Notes: a model not told the origin generated them from the letters alone. DNA of 64,000 bases from Prunus persica (GCF_000346465.2 NC_034012.1:893134-957133), one strand, 5' to 3'; shown: positions 9,853 through 23,376, counted from the first letter of the stretch. Translations and numbers: made by a program.

Positions 9853-11845
9853 ATGTCCGAGGCAGAGGCAAAATCAGCTGCTCCAAGCGCTGAGCTTTTG
9901 GAATGGCCGAAGAAGGACAACCGTCGCCTCCTTCACGCCGTGTACCGCGTCGGCGATCTCGATCGCACGATCAAGTACGCTCCTTTACGACATTGTTCAT
10001 ACTGATCTGTGATCACTGATCAATTTCCATGGTTTTTAATTTTAATTTTTTGATTTTTGGAAAAAATTCAGGTTTTACACGGAGGCTCTAGGGATGAAGC
10101 TGTTGAGGAAGAGGGATATTCCTGAAGAGAAATACTCGAATGCATTTCTGGGATTTGGGCCTGAAGAGTCTCACTTCGTGGTCGAGTTGACCTACAATTA
10201 TGGCGTGTCTTCTTATGATATCGGGACTGGTTTTGGACATTTCGCCATTGCTACTCCCGATGTAAGTTTTCAGAGGAATTGGGTTTTGGGTGCTGGGAAT
10301 TGGGATTTTGTTCTTGTTGTTTCTGAATTTTTATAATGGGTGGGTGGAATTGTTTGTAGGTTAAAAAGCTAGTTGAAGAGGTTCGTGCCAAAGGTGGTAA
10401 TGTGACGAGGGAGCCTGGTCCTGTGAAAGGTGGGAACAGCATCATTGCCTTTGTGAAGGACCCAGATGGTTACACATTTGAGATCATTCAGCGACCTTCC
10501 ACCCCTGAGCCACTTTGTCAAGTAATGCTCCGCGTTGGTGATCTTGAACGCTCAATCAAGTTCTATGAAAAGGTAATTAATTGAACCCTTCTATAGGAAA
10601 TTGGGAATACAAAAATGTCAACTTGATCTGGGTTATCAAGGAATTTTACCATTAGCCATGTTTTATGTGGCAATTTCAGTAGGGTTGATAGACACTAGGA
10701 TTTGAAGTCTCCTATTACATTATATTAGCATGGAAAGGCTTCAGCTTTGTCCTTGTTTGAAACCAAGTGATTGTGTTCATCAAATCCATTGTCATGATCT
10801 GTTTTTTAATATTGTCCTACGTCTTGGCTTCCCTTGTGTGCAGGCTTTGGGCTTGAAGCTATTAAGGACGATTGAGAGGCCTGAATACAAGGTGACTAAT
10901 CCTCTCCTCACTAAGCATTATGATTATGTTAGCAGCGTGTATATGAGTAGGCCTTATTGAATCTTTCCCATTTCTCTTGTTTCATACTTTTGTTTGCAGT
11001 ACAACATAGCCATCCTGGGATATGCAGAGGAAGACCAGACAACCATTTTGGAGTTGACTTATAACTATGGTGTGACTGAATACACCAAGGGAAACGCATA
11101 TGCGCAGGTTATTTTATATGTTTATTTGTCCTCCTCTCTTTTAGAATCTTTTGCAACTTCAATTTTTTTACTCTAAGAAGCTGTTAATTCTGATTCCACG
11201 TTCCCGATCCTTTATCGTCCACATCAGATTGCTATTGGTACTGATGATGTCTACAAAAGTGCTGAGGTTGTCAACTTGGTTACACAAGAACTTGGAGGAA
11301 AGATAACCAGGCAACCTGGACCAATTCCCGGACTCAACACCAAGATCACTTCTTTTCTGGATCCAGATGGCTGGAAAACTGTGAGTCTTGTTCGCTATTT
11401 GGCGCTTAACTTTCTTTCAGAAATAGTTTGATTTTGTAGATGCTGTCTAAATTGCATCCACCATTGTCTTATTAGTAACATCTCATATAACGTAGTCACA
11501 TGAGGAACACCGAAGTGCAAAGATGACACAGAACACAATTAATATGTCAGATCCTCTGTTATTTATTAGGTTTTTTTTTATGGCATCTGTTTGGCCCTTT
11601 ATAGATAAAACAACTACAATGTCAATTTATGTATTCTTATGGGGAGAGAAGTTATATGTAACTGAGCCGTAGCTGAAAATATTGAAGGCCCCAGCATCTT
11701 TTCAAGTGCTCTAGCAGTTATTATTTATCACAATCATCACATAATGTCTCCTCCTTCTGCTAATATATCTAACATGTTGTGGTTCTGACTTTTGTCCGCG
11801 TAGGTGCTGGTTGACAATGAGGATTTTCTCAAGGAACTGCAGTAA
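9853..11845 (+). CDS. GLX1: Lactoylglutathione lyase (glyoxalase I), two-domain plant form
   Basis: Seven exons with GT-AG borders join into 291 codons plus stop: 9853-9974, 10072-10261, 10360-10572, 10844-10891, 11000-11107, 11228-11380, 11804-11845. The enzyme isomerises the hemithioacetal of methylglyoxal and glutathione to S-lactoylglutathione. Two tandem glyoxalase (VOC) domains are visible: the first from [18 protein letters not shown] with [18 protein letters not shown] and [16 protein letters not shown], the second from [18 protein letters not shown] with ILELTYNYG and [14 protein letters not shown]. His28 and the Glu of VELTYNYG are candidate metal ligands. No transit peptide is obvious, so cytosol is likely. 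The start [12 protein letters not shown] is the only good Met before domain 1. Length matches the family (~280-295). A deleted copy lies upstream. Confidence 0.95.
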
Positions 11846-13029
11846 GCACGAATATAACCGCATGAAGTCAAAGTATCTGTGGATAGTCCATATTATATGA
11901 ATAAGATATTCCACATGCTGTATTAGCAACCAGGCATTGCCTGTTTCAGTATGGTTGCGTATGTTACTTTGTTTTTCTATTTTAATAGGACATGGTACTT
12001 TGTTTGTCTATTTTAATAGGACATGGTACTTCGACTATCTGTTTTAATATGGTTGTCAAAGTTAATCTATGTCTGTTTAACGTGGTTGTACTATGGTAAT
12101 GGTGGTAACCGAGGTTGACATCATTGTGAAAATTTTATGATCGTGTCGGTTTAGTAAAGTGATTTTGGAGTATTAGCAGAGGCCAAAAGTTATTTAAGCT
12201 AAATGGCCCTCTTCCTCACGAACTTGAAGTCATGAACTAAATAAATATTATTTGATGGGGATGCAAGTAAGTTTATTAAGAGCATAAAAGTAAACATTAT
12301 GAAGCAGGAGAATGCCCGCAAATCCTTGGAGCCAAGAAAGTCATTTTTGGGATGCTCATTCATATCCTCGATTTATATACCCCATGGGCTATTGCTCTTC
12401 TGATACGTCCATAAAGAACGATAAATTTTGTAGTGGGCAGCCCTAGCAGAAGAAAATTTGTTTTCTCCCTTTTTCGTTTCTTATGGTTTTGTTAAAATAA
12501 CAAGATAGTAGTATTGAGTTAGAGAATTTAATTTAACTTCCTCTTTTTATTCACTACTGCAAAACCAATTACTAGTCAACAAAGCAGAAAGCGTAGTAAA
12601 CTGTCTTAACACACAAATTTGAGTCTTTCATGTATCATGCCTATTGTTTACACATGTACTTGGTTTGGGTGGGGTGGGGAGGGGACCTAAAAAGCAGAAC
12701 CGAAACTTTTTATGCATGGCTACACCTACACACATCCATCAAGGTTAAGCTTGTGCCTCCCTCTGTTTATATCAACATATCATGACATTCCAGAAACAGT
12801 AAACACCCCCGTTCGGAGGATAGAAAGAATGATAGAGAGTTCAAAATGAAAGAAACATGAAGCTTTGAGAGGAACTTTCTCCTCATTGGAAGAGCCTCAC
12901 TGAGACAAAGGTATTCTTTTCCGGTTTCAGCGCCCACGATATCAGATATATACACATTGAAGCTTGATCTGTGTTGCATGGCTGGCAATCCAAAAGAAAT
13001 ACTAAATTGCGCCCAATAAACTATAACTT
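11846..13029. other. Intergenic region between convergent glyoxalase I and ADT genes
   Basis: Holds the glyoxalase 3' UTR (with a tandem phrase TTTTAATAGGACATGGTACTT at about 11980-12030) and, toward 13029, the ADT 3' UTR. The two genes converge. No other gene seen. Confidence 0.5.
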
Positions 13030-16000
13030 CTATGGAATTGTGTCCATTGGGTAGCTACCAAGGACACGGAGAAATCTTGCAAATTCCTGCAAAAGAAAGT
13101 AATAAGTTATTCAATCCATTATACTAAATACTCTCTGGTGTCTTTTGTTCTTATTTTATTAGAGGTGAGGGGTGGGGAGGTTTGAGAGGAAGAGATTGTA
13201 ATTTCTAGCATCAGTGTGTCACCATGTGGCAGAACCACTAGTACAAATAAAAGTTTCAGAAGCCAAAATATAAAGAGCATGATCTCGGTATCTAAATTAC
13301 ACAATACTGACCTGCAGATGTCCCAAAGCATATTGGGCACGGGGCTCTGCCATAGAAGCTTCAAAATCAATGTAAAAGAGGTAGTCGAAATACCTGCGAA
13401 ACAGATCAATCAATTGTGTAGAATGGAATTTTTGTGGCATATCTACATTACCCAAATCTAGAGTCATCTCATGACTGCGAATCTAAGGTTTCTATAAGTA
13501 CGTAGAATTAGTGTCACCAAATAATTAAGCACAAATTTATTTACAAGTCATTTCTTTGACTTAATCTTGTTGTTTGTGGTCAAATATACATTAAAAGAAA
13601 AAGACGTTAAAGTTTCTATGATACTGGCTTAGTTTATTGCGTGGATGTGTAAAACTTATCATATTTTACATCTGATGCAAAAGAGTATACCACTCACTTG
13701 GCACTCCCTTCATTGGAATCATCTACAACCCTTAATGGACGTTGTCTCTGTGGGCGACTCTCTATCTGAAATTGCTCCAAAAGGAGAAGATATTGTCAAA
13801 GGTATTGATATAGTGGTGAAAATGAAATAGAGAAAAAGAAAAGAAAAAAGAAGGTATTATCTGAGGTTACCTTTGTCAAGTTAATTCCCCTAAGAGCAAA
13901 CACTGCTAAGGCTTTGAATAGTACACCGGGACCTTCTTCAAGAGTGAAAACAACACTCGTCTATGAAGAAGATTTACAAATAAATATTCAAAATATTAAT
14001 CAAATACAAAGATATGAAAAAATAAAAGCCAAAAACAAAACAAAACAAAGCAAAGATTTATACCTTATATGGCCTATCAGTCCCTGGAATTATTGGTTCT
14101 CTAGCAAGTATCAGAAAGCGAGTAATATTATCGTCATCGTCCTGGCCAGCGCAAAGTGGCAGCAAATTAAATCAAGTGGCATCATTTGTAATCCACAACA
14201 GCTATCGTCTTAAGGAAAAAAAACAGAGGTACAATAAAAGGTCTAAAAACTCCGAAGTATCCATCCAACAGTATTGCAGAGGGTGACGCAGCTTTGTAGT
14301 ATGAGATCAGCCTTTGTTAGTAAATTGTAAATGCTCAAAGCAAGAAAATTTTGACGTGTGGAACTCCATGTAATGCTTAGAAGAAATTTCTATACAGACA
14401 CCCTACCAAACTAACTTCATGGCATGCTGAGACATTGGTGTAAGTACATATTTTGCTTGCTTAAGTAGCAGAAGGTGAATTCTCAATCCATCCAGATGTG
14501 TACCATATCAATACAAAATTGATTGTTCAAACAGGGAAGGAGACTTAACAATATATTAAACCCAAAAAGAATTTCTAAAAATCTAAAAGAACAGTCATAC
14601 TTGAATTTTTTCTGCAAGAATGTCAAGCCCATAGATTTTTGCAGCTCGAGCACTTGCAACCGCACCCGTATTTCTTAGGCCAGTTGAGGCCACCATCTGT
14701 ACAAAATGTCCTAATCATTAGCATATAAACAGTCCTAATGCCTATCACAGTGTGCTTTGACAGAATACAGAAAACGAGCATTGGTGACCTGCGCAGCCAG
14801 AGCAGAGTCATCAGCATTGATTCTGACGATTCCCAAACTGCTTAGCGTCATCTCACATTGAGCAAGAGCCTGCAAGCGAAAATGTTCGCAACAAAACGTT
14901 TGAAGACCTAGGTCTTTCATTTCAAAGATTAGCTTATATATGCATGCATGTGTGCCATGTATAAAACTAATTAGCTCCAGTCTAAAATTTTCTGCACCAG
15001 TCAAACCAACTAGAAGGTGGCTAAAAAGTGCTAGGTCAGGGAGTATAACCCAGTTTGTTACAAGTTCCAAACCTAAGCAAGTAATTACAATGTGTTAGTA
15101 CTATTTGGGAGTTGTGAAAAAGACTACTAGTAGAGGTTACAGGACAAGACAAGCCAATTCTGGAGCAGCTCCACAATTGAACCTTTCCCAGTGGAATTCA
15201 CTCTTGGAGCAAGCATGAAGGATATTGTCAACTTTTAACATACTTACTGGTACTATCCATCCTAAATATTAGCTATCATTACAGATTTTTATTTTGGATG
15301 TGCTACAAAGCAATTAAGAACCTAAGATTACCTAACTGGGACAAAAAAATTATTGTTGCAAATGGTCAGACAAAATATTCATCAGCTTTCCTTGTATGCA
15401 AATATAAAAATAAGAATAAAAAAGAAGTGCAAGACCAACCTGAGGATGGCTTAAAACCCGTTTTAGTTCCTCTTTTGTTACATCAGGTAATCCCAAAAGA
15501 CAATGGTTCACTTGCAATTGTACCTCTCCAACTATGTGCAATCTATGGCGAAGCAGTAAGTCATAATTACGGTGGATGCTTCCACCAACAGAATTCTCAA
15601 TGGGAAGAACTGCTTTATCCACTAACCAAAGTTCAACTGCCTGTTAAATAAAAAAATTAACTCAATCAAGGCACACAAACAGGAAAATATAATAAAAAGG
15701 GAAAATTCTTTAAAAAGATTATTCAAACCTTAAACGCAGCTTCAAACTGGTCACATGGGACGGTCTCACACTTCGGATAAGCTTTTAGTGCAGCGTCCTC
15801 ACTATATGCCCCCGGTAACCCCTAAAACCAGAAAAACAACTAACTTAAGAACGAAAAGAAATCCATAACCACCAAAAGGAATGCAAGCAAATAATGAGAA
15901 GATCTACCTGGTAAGCAACTCTCACTTTTGAACCATCACTAGAAGAAGAAAGGTCATTTGCTGTCAATGGTTCTGCAATTAATTCATATTCAAGCTATGA

Positions 16001-17660
16001 GATGCAAGAAAGAAACAATCGTAAGAGAAAACTGAAACTAAAGGATCAGTGGCATGAAGCAAAATTGTAGTGCATTAGACAACGACAAATATAAATATCG
16101 CTGAAAATGGTAAATAAACAATTGCGTAGACAACTCATTCCCATAAATTAGAACAAAAAAATTCTTCTCAATAATTGGATGACCCCAAAATTAAAAAAAT
16201 CTGATTGTTATACTGCATCTTGAATTCAACCTGTTGGATTGGCCCCACTTGAACATGGGTTAATAGATGTAACCCAAAGATGAAAATATCTGTCTATATA
16301 CCTATATATCCATATATATTTCTGTTTTTTTTAAGCCACCTATATCAATAAGGGGATGGAAAAATATTACTGGTATCACAGCCGTCGGGATATTGATGGA
16401 TTTTAGCATTAGTATGAATTGCCAAGATGTTTTTGCACATTATGGATTTTAGCATTAGTATGAATTGTCAAGATGTTTTTGCACATTCTAGTGGTGGAAA
16501 TACATCTTAATTTCATTAATAAATTTATTGATTTTTATGAAATTAAGATGTTTTTGCACATTCTATTCATCTTACATGAGTTTTTTTTTCTTCTTTTTTT
16601 TACAAAGTTCCTATTCATTTTGTTGTTTATGTAAAGTTATCCCACGTTCCCAATGATATCCGATATTTCCTTAAATATGAGATTACAAATACTGAAGTTT
16701 CGATCCATATGATATTTCTTTAAATATGAAATTATGAATATTGGTATTTTCACCGATATCAATACTTTCATAACTTGACTTGTGCTATACACATGGGTCC
16801 TGTGTTTTTCTCAGAGAGCCTATTTGAGAGTCCTATCTTCCAGAGTAAAGAGATTTGGCTCTGAAAGAGTAAGGCACTTACTGTTACATTTTTAGATCAA
16901 CCTTGTGATAGTGGAAATTCTCCAAGTCCTCAGGCTGTCCTGTCATAAATTTTTATGTATATTGTTCTTAATTTCATTGATTCGATCCCTAATCTATATG
17001 GTTCACGCCAAATTAGTTAAATGCACCCATGTTACTGCTGTCCAATTGGACAGGCGTCATGTATAGCACTAAAAGCAGAACAAAAATCTTCTTCAGGATG
17101 CTTACCCCAGTACCAATGGCCATCTTAGAAAGTAAAGCCGCTAAATTTGCAAGGATGGTAGATATTCAAAAGCATAGTAAAGGAGCCAAATCATTCTACA
17201 TTGCCCAACAACTAGTCATAAGCTAACTTTGTTCTTCAACTACCGGATTTCTATTGTTCATTCCCAACATAGGCTCATTGGATCGCAGTAGACCATTCTA
17301 TGTATACATACAAGTCTCTAACTGACAATTTAACATAAAGGAATTGTGCAAAAGAAAAATTAATAGCTTTTGAGTCAACTCACTAGGAAGAAGGTTCATA
17401 TCCTTATGAAATGCCCTGGACTCATTGTCCTCAATCCGTTGAATTGCCCCCGAAGACTCGGCTCCGGTCAAGTTTGGCTTTTCATCTTCAACCGGAGTGA
17501 TAGCTCTCTGAGCCGAAGCAACACCCAAACAACAACATTCCCATTTGCGGAAACTCAAATTGAAAGCCAACCCAGAACGAGTTGAGCCCAAATCTGAGAT
17601 GCCTGGATGAGAACAAGGGGTTTTAGCATAACACCAAGTGGGTGCACCCTTGACAGCCAT
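13030..17660 (-). CDS. ADT: Arogenate/prephenate dehydratase, plastid, with ACT domain
   Basis: Eleven exons (minus; high to low): 17660-17384, 15972-15908, 15821-15729, 15640-15440, 14869-14789, 14696-14601, 14141-14064, 13960-13871, 13765-13698, 13393-13312, 13086-13030, joining to 395 codons plus stop. The enzyme decarboxylates and dehydrates arogenate to phenylalanine in plastids. Residues 1-~100 are Ser/basic-rich and variable, fitting a transit peptide. The catalytic domain starts [15 protein letters not shown] and includes [39 protein letters not shown] and the catalytic NITRFL (~276-281). The ACT domain (~298 on) has [10 protein letters not shown] and ESRP (~329-332) for Phe feedback. 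Start MAVKGAP was chosen over the upstream in-frame Met because it begins typical family sequence. The multi-exon structure fits the ADT1/2/6 type, not the intronless type. Confidence 0.93.
16396..16489. repeat. Two tandem 47-bp copies in ADT intron 1
   Basis: TGGATTTTAGCATTAGTATG... ending TTTTTGCACATT occurs twice head to tail (16396-16442, 16443-16489) with one or two mismatches. A third partial copy of its 3' half is at 16548-16563. Confidence 0.8.
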
Positions 17661-17928
17661 GAATAAGCTCAATTTCACTGAACCCAGAATAATCCAAAAA
17701 CCCAAAAGAGAGTCTCAGGCAAATCCAGGCTCATGTGAGAGGATGCAGTTGGTGAAGGGTTTGTTGGATGAAACCCAGTAGCACATTGTCAAATTGGACG
17801 AAAATGGTGGCTGGCTTTGGACCCCACAAAATTGTACTAGTCTTTTGTATGTGTGATACAATGTAAGGTATAGTCAGTGGGTGAAAAAAAGTGTAAGAAA
17901 ATTCTGTGGGTGTTGAAAAGTATAGAAC

Positions 17929-17931
<3 letters not shown>

Positions 17932-17969
<38 letters not shown>

Positions 17970-18200
17970 AGTCGAAGTGATTAGATGAAAGGAGTTTTAA
18001 AGAGGTAGGTGAGCAGAATGTTGTTAGCTACACCTCACACGTTGTTGCCTCAGCCTCGGGTAAAATAGAAAGAAACAAAATTAGCAAAGCTATAGAGAAG
18101 AATTGAAGCTGAGTAAATTTACTGATATAGAAGAATGTTTAATATTTGAATGAAAGTATTTATGAAAGGATCTGGCTTTTAGAGAGAGAGAGAGAGAGAG
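17932..18200. repeat. GA microsatellites upstream of ADT
   Basis: (GA)n runs at about 17932-17963 and 18180-18200. On the ADT coding strand they read as CT repeats some 270-540 bases before the start codon, the usual place for CT-rich promoter or leader tracts in plants. Confidence 0.8.
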
Positions 18201-20201
18201 TGATTTGTAGGGCTAAATTGAGGTAAACCTCTCACTGCTTCTTGTGAGTTGCATCCAATCATATAGATGCTGCTGGATGTAGAAGTGGAACCTAACATTT
18301 TTTGTGAGGAAAGGTAGGGTCGACTTCACTTCTTAAAAATTTTATTTCATGGAAATATATGTTTTTGCTGTTAACATGTTAAGTTTTGTCTACAATTTAT
18401 AACACTTCAAGTGAAGTGGCTTACAGTTTATTACTTCTTTCAAGATGTGAGTCACCACCTGCCACAGACACTGGCCAAATACTCCCACAGCAATGGGTCG
18501 ATGCCCTTGGAGTTTTGTGTTGCCCCGGCGTCAAGAATGGGACATTGCCCCTAAAATCTTCAATATGAGAATTAATGCGAGCAAAGAGGATGTAGAATGT
18601 ACGAGAATTAAACTTTCATAATATATGTACGAGTATGTATTTTACTCTTGAAGTTACCAAATTATACCTAAATTCCGCGAAGAGAGAGACGAACTATGAG
18701 AGTTAAATCTATATAATATAAAAAACCTCTATATTTTATGTAAGTATTTTATTTATCATTGAATTTGAAACTATTAAATAAGGATTAAAGTCTAATAAGA
18801 AAACGTCAAGAGTTAAACTTCTATAATTAAATGAGAAGTAAATTCCGATAAAAGAATGTCAAGAGTTAAAATTCTATAATAGAGTAATTATTTTACCGTT
18901 AAAACTATGAATCAATTTGGTGAGGAGGAGCATTTAGTTTGTGAATTTTTTTGTTTTTTTTGGTCTTTACTTTTTATTTTTGCCGTCTTCTTCTTTTTTT
19001 TTTTTGGTCAATATTGCCGTCTTCTTCAAGCTTTCTAAATATGGCAATTTTGTTGTGGATGTGGATGAGACAAAAAAGGCTGCTATCTCAGGACTAGAAG
19101 TCCCCCTGACTCATGTAACTTATTTCTTGGTTTATAGCGGCAGGGCAACTAGGTTCTCTGCACTTCACGCTTCTTGGTTTACCCAACAAGTAAATAGAGA
19201 ATAGAATTTTGGACACAAATGGCTCATTTACCATTTAAATGCGGCCATCTTTATGGTTTTTTCTTTTTGTCTTTTGGGCTCTACATGGCCTTGTCTTACC
19301 AACTGAGCCCAGTGATCCTAGCTTCCGAGGCCGAATAACCCTATGAAAGAGTCCAAACATCATCATCACAAAAAACCAGCCCAATCAACGATCAAGTGCT
19401 TCTACAGCCCATTATCTATTTACGGGCTTGCCTTGGCAAGCTGTGGGTCCCATGAGACTGGGCCAGCCTGCAGGCCAAATCAGCCTAACCTCTAACCTAG
19501 GTTTGTTTACGTCAGCGATGACGTCAGCAACAAACAAATTCTATAAAGAATCTTTAAAAATACTAAAAATTTCAGATTTTTTTTAAATAATAAACACTTA
19601 GTCATATTCTTCACTTCCTACACCAAAACTCTATATAAATTCCTTTCATAATATCTCATTTAAATAGTAGTTGTCATGGCAATGAGTGGAAACACCACAA
19701 CCTTTTGCAATGGCTGTCACTATTCACGTAAATAGTAATAGCCTTTGCCTTTTGTCATGGCAAATGAGTGGAGGTGCTCTTATCACTCTCTCATCGAAAA
19801 TATATAAAAATTACCAAAACATTGTGGATTATGCGAGTTTGCCAGGACAGTGAGTTCGCTCCTCTACACTCAAGTTCGACTTCCCCTCTTTCTAAATTAA
19901 ATTAATTTTAAAGACTATCACTTATTTAAAAATAAAAAGATAACCAAATATTGAATTTGTAGAATGATTTTGATACCGCGGCCTGAAAACACTGACTATA
20001 TATTTGGTGTATAAATTAAACAATAGTTTTTAGTACCCAAAAAAAAAAAAAAAAAAAAAAGTTTGAAGTTGGTTGGTGGCTTGCTTTACTTTATCAGTTG
20101 AAGCGTATGTGTCCATAGATTAGAGTGAAATTCGTTTGGATTTGGTCCACTTAACCCAAACACGCTCCCTCTTACCTCTTCTCTCTCTGTGCCAACAACA
20201 A
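18201..20201. other. Intergenic AT-rich region with repeat debris
   Basis: No gene recognised. Notable items: a CRE-like palindrome TGACGTCA near 19519; a duplicated phrase TGTCATGGCAA(A)TGAGTGGA (about 19673 and 19756) typical of small non-autonomous transposons; a block at 19838-19890 resembling 8195-8260; and a run of about 22 A at 20040-20061. Several poly(T) stretches lie at 18940-19005. Confidence 0.4.
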
Positions 20202-20436
20202 ACAAATTCACGACATACAGGCTTTCAGACGCTGACTTGACTACTCGCTCTCCGGCACAACATCAATGGGCCCCACAAATCATTCTGTAATTCATCAGTT
20301 TTGAATATAGACAAAGGGAACATAATTCATTTTTAATGAAGATTAAATATATAAAATCAGACGTAACGTAACTGTTCATGGATAACAAAAAATAAATTTT
20401 GCAATTTTTTTAAAAGCCTGTATGTCGTGAATTTGT
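20202..20436. repeat. Perfect 24-bp inverted repeat flanking 187 bp
   Basis: The arm at 20202-20225 (ACAAATTCACGACATACAGG plus CTTT) is the exact reverse complement of 20413-20436. The 187-bp interior is not obviously complementary. The structure ends about 330 bp before the ANKRD13-like start codon. It may be a MITE with 24-bp terminal repeats or a long-loop hairpin; no clear target duplication was seen. Confidence 0.8.
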
Positions 20437-20766
20437 AATTTAGTTAAACTTGATGATAAAGACAAATCAAACACAGAGGAAAAAAGACAGAAATTCAAAG
20501 GACGACGAGAAAAAACCAAACAAAAGAAACGGAGGAGGGGGAAAAAGCACTTACATGGAAAGAAATATCCCCGACCCCTCGCCAGAAGCTTAGAATCAAC
20601 AAAAGCCGTGCCGCTGAGCAGTACGGTTTTCGAAACCCAAATGACGAAACTGCCACTCTACCCTCTTCTCGTTCTCCCATAACATTCCATTACCCTTTCC
20701 TTATCCAATTAAACACACTCAAACTCTACTCTCCTTACGCAGTAACGGAGGCACCCAACGCAAACC

Positions 20767-23376
20767 ATGTCCAAATCGTCGGCCACTTCCACCGCGTCGT
20801 GTCCGCCACTCAAACCCGACGACTATTCCCACAGCCCGGTCCACTACGCCGTCGTTTTAGCAGACCACACCACTCTCTCCCGAATCGTCTCCGCCCTTCC
20901 CCGACTCGCTGATCCGACTCAGATCCACACAGAATCCGACTCGATCTCTCATGAACGAACCGCCGACCAGATCTCAGCCGTACTCGACCGCCGCGACGTC
21001 CCCCACAGAGAAACGCCCCTTCACCTCGCTGTACGACTAAACGACGCCGTCTCCGCCAAAATACTAGCCTCCGCTGGCGCTGACGTGTCCCTCCAGAACT
21101 CGGCCGGCTGGAACCCCCTGCAGGAAGCCTTGTGTCGCCGGAGCTCCGACATAGCTCTAATTCTCCTCCGGCTCCACCATCGCTCCGCTTGGGCCAAGTG
21201 GCGCCGCCGCCTGCCCCGTGTCATTGCCGTGCTCCGCAGAATGCGAGACTTTTACATGGAGATCTCGTTCCACTTCGAAAGCTCCGTCATTCCCTTCGTC
21301 GGTAAGATCGCTCCTTCCGATACGTACAAGATCTGGAAGCGCGACGGGAACTTGCGAGCCGACACGTCGTTGGCCGGCTTCGACGGCCTGAAGATCCAGC
21401 GCGCCGATCAGAGCTTCCTTTTCCTCGGCGACGGCGATCAAAACCACGACGTTCCCTCGGGATCGTTACTAGTCTTGAATCGCGACGATCGGAAAATATT
21501 CGACGCGTTCGAGAACGCAGGGTCTCCGATGAGCGAGTCCGATATTGCCGGTTTCTGCTCCCAAACGAGCGTGTATCGGCCCGGCATGGACGTGACCAAA
21601 GCCGAGCTCGTGGGACGGACCAATTGGAGAAGGCAGGAGAAGACGGAGAGCGTCGGAGAATGGAAAGCTAGAGTTTTTGAAATTCACAACGTGTTGTTCA
21701 GCTTCCGCTCGAGAAAAGTCGCCAATGGAGATGCTGACGTGGCAGGGAGCGAGCAGGTGCTTCCTCTTGAGCTAGACGAAGACGACGATGGGTTTTTAGT
21801 GGCGGAGAATCCAAGCTTTGGAATGCCCGACGGTCGGAGGCACAGTAGTTTTGTGAGGGAAGACAGGGAGTTCGCGGCATTGGGAAGAAAAAGCGTCGAC
21901 GTATCGTCAATGGCCGCGGCGGCGCCGCCAAGGCGGTCCATGGCCGCTCCGCCGAGGAGATCCATGGCGGCAGCTCCTCCAAGGCGGTCCATGGCTGCAG
22001 CTCCGCCGATGAGGCCTATGGCGGCAGCTCCGCCTATGAGGCCTATGGCTGCGGCGCCGGTGCAGACAAAAGAAAAAGAGTACGTGAGGAGCTTGAGGCC
22101 GTCTGTATGGTTAACGGAGCAGTTTCCGCTGAAGACGGAGGAGCTGTTGCCGTTACTGGACATTCTGGCGAACAAGGTAAAGGCAGTGAGGAGGATGAGG
22201 GAGTTGCTCACCACCAAGTTCCCGCCAGGATCTTTTCCGGTGAAGGTAAGGACAACTTGGACATTTCGAACTAACTGGGGCCCAGTCTTGATTGGGTGGG
22301 GTTTAATTGCCTGTGTGGGGTCATGGGTCTTTCTTTTTTGTCTGTACTTTGCTTTGCTTTTTTGGTGCTTTTTATGCTTGATGAGAGGAGGGAGAGAGCC
22401 TTAAGCTGTTTAAGCAACGAGGGCTGACTTGAGCTTCGTGACAATTGAGAAACTGTGGCCTCACTCATACAGTCAGTCTCACGCCTTTAGTGGATCCCAC
22501 AAGTGAGAGCTTCATCGTTTTCTCATCACACCATTGGATGATATCATACGTTTTGGAGCTTTTTTTGGGGCCTCTGTGGTCGGTGATTTGACTTGTAATG
22601 CTTACGATTGTCGGGTTCGTCATCCGACGGTGGTGGTAAAAGTGAGACCCGAACCATCCGAGAATCCCAATTTTTACAGGCAGGCATTGGTTGTGGGCCC
22701 AATTATTTTGCTGACCACCCACCATTTTCAGGCAAATTGACCAAACAAAAGAGACTCTAACAATAGAGTTGCTTTGACCCTTGATTCTGCCACGTCAACA
22801 GAACCCATGGAGAGCTGACGTTGCATGTTCCTGGTCTTAACGGTTAACTGCCGATTGTGTGGATTTGTATAGGAGACCAAAGCAGACTAGTAGATTTAAA
22901 ATTCATGTGGCACTTGAGTTTATGGACAAACCTAGCTTAGCTTATGGTTTTTGTTTTGTGTCGGACAGGTGGCGATACCGGTTGTCCCCACAGTCAGAGT
23001 GGTGATAACATTCACTAAGTTCGTCGAGCTCCCGCCAACCGAGCAGTTCTTCACTCCAATGTCAAGCCCCAGACAGTTTATCCACGAAGGACGAGGCCAG
23101 CACCAACATCTACAACAGGAGGAGGAGGAGGAGGAGGAGCACAAGTACAAGTCACAGAAACCATCATCCTTGTCGTCGTCGACTTCGTGGCTGAGGCGGA
23201 GCAGCAGCCAGTCGGGGTCGGGGAGCAAGCAGAACCTCCAACCCCAACGCGGTGCTCCACCAGCGGCGCAAGACTCGTCCGACCCTTTTGCCATTCCTAG
23301 TGGCTATACGTGGACAAGTATCGAGGACAAGTCTCGCAAGATGAGGAAATCCAAGTCCATCAGGAGATCCAAGTGA
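20767..23376 (+). CDS. ANKRD13-like ankyrin repeat / GPCR-chaperone domain protein
   Basis: Two exons, 20767-22245 and 22969-23376 (GT-AG), give 628 residues. Ankyrin repeats occupy roughly 25-130 (SPVHYAVVLAD, ETPLHLAVRLND, DVSLQNSAGWNPLQEAL). The DUF3424/GPCR-chaperone domain follows (FYMEISFHFESSVIPFVGKI, DTYKIWKRDGNLRADTSLAGFD, FLFLGDGD, SVWLTEQFPLKTEELLPLLDILANK) and ends in exon 2 with VAIPVVPTVRVVITFTKF and PPTEQFFTPMSSP. Animal ANKRD13 proteins bind ubiquitinated cargo at endosomes; the plant role is not established. Residues ~380-432 are a tandem repeat of (A)APPRRSMA, an expanded low-complexity insert; exon 2 has a run of seven Glu and a basic Ser-rich tail KSRKMRKSKSIRRSK. The exon is unusually GC-rich compared with flanks. 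Start is the first Met in good context. Confidence 0.9.

Noticed and set aside
17298..17705. ADT start at the upstream Met (17705)
   Set aside because: MAVKGAP at 17660 begins family-like sequence, while the 15 preceding residues do not; the longer start remains possible.
21684..22217. 177-codon antisense frame over the ANKRD13-like gene
   Set aside because: It is the shadow of the GC-rich APPRRSM repeat and has no independent support.
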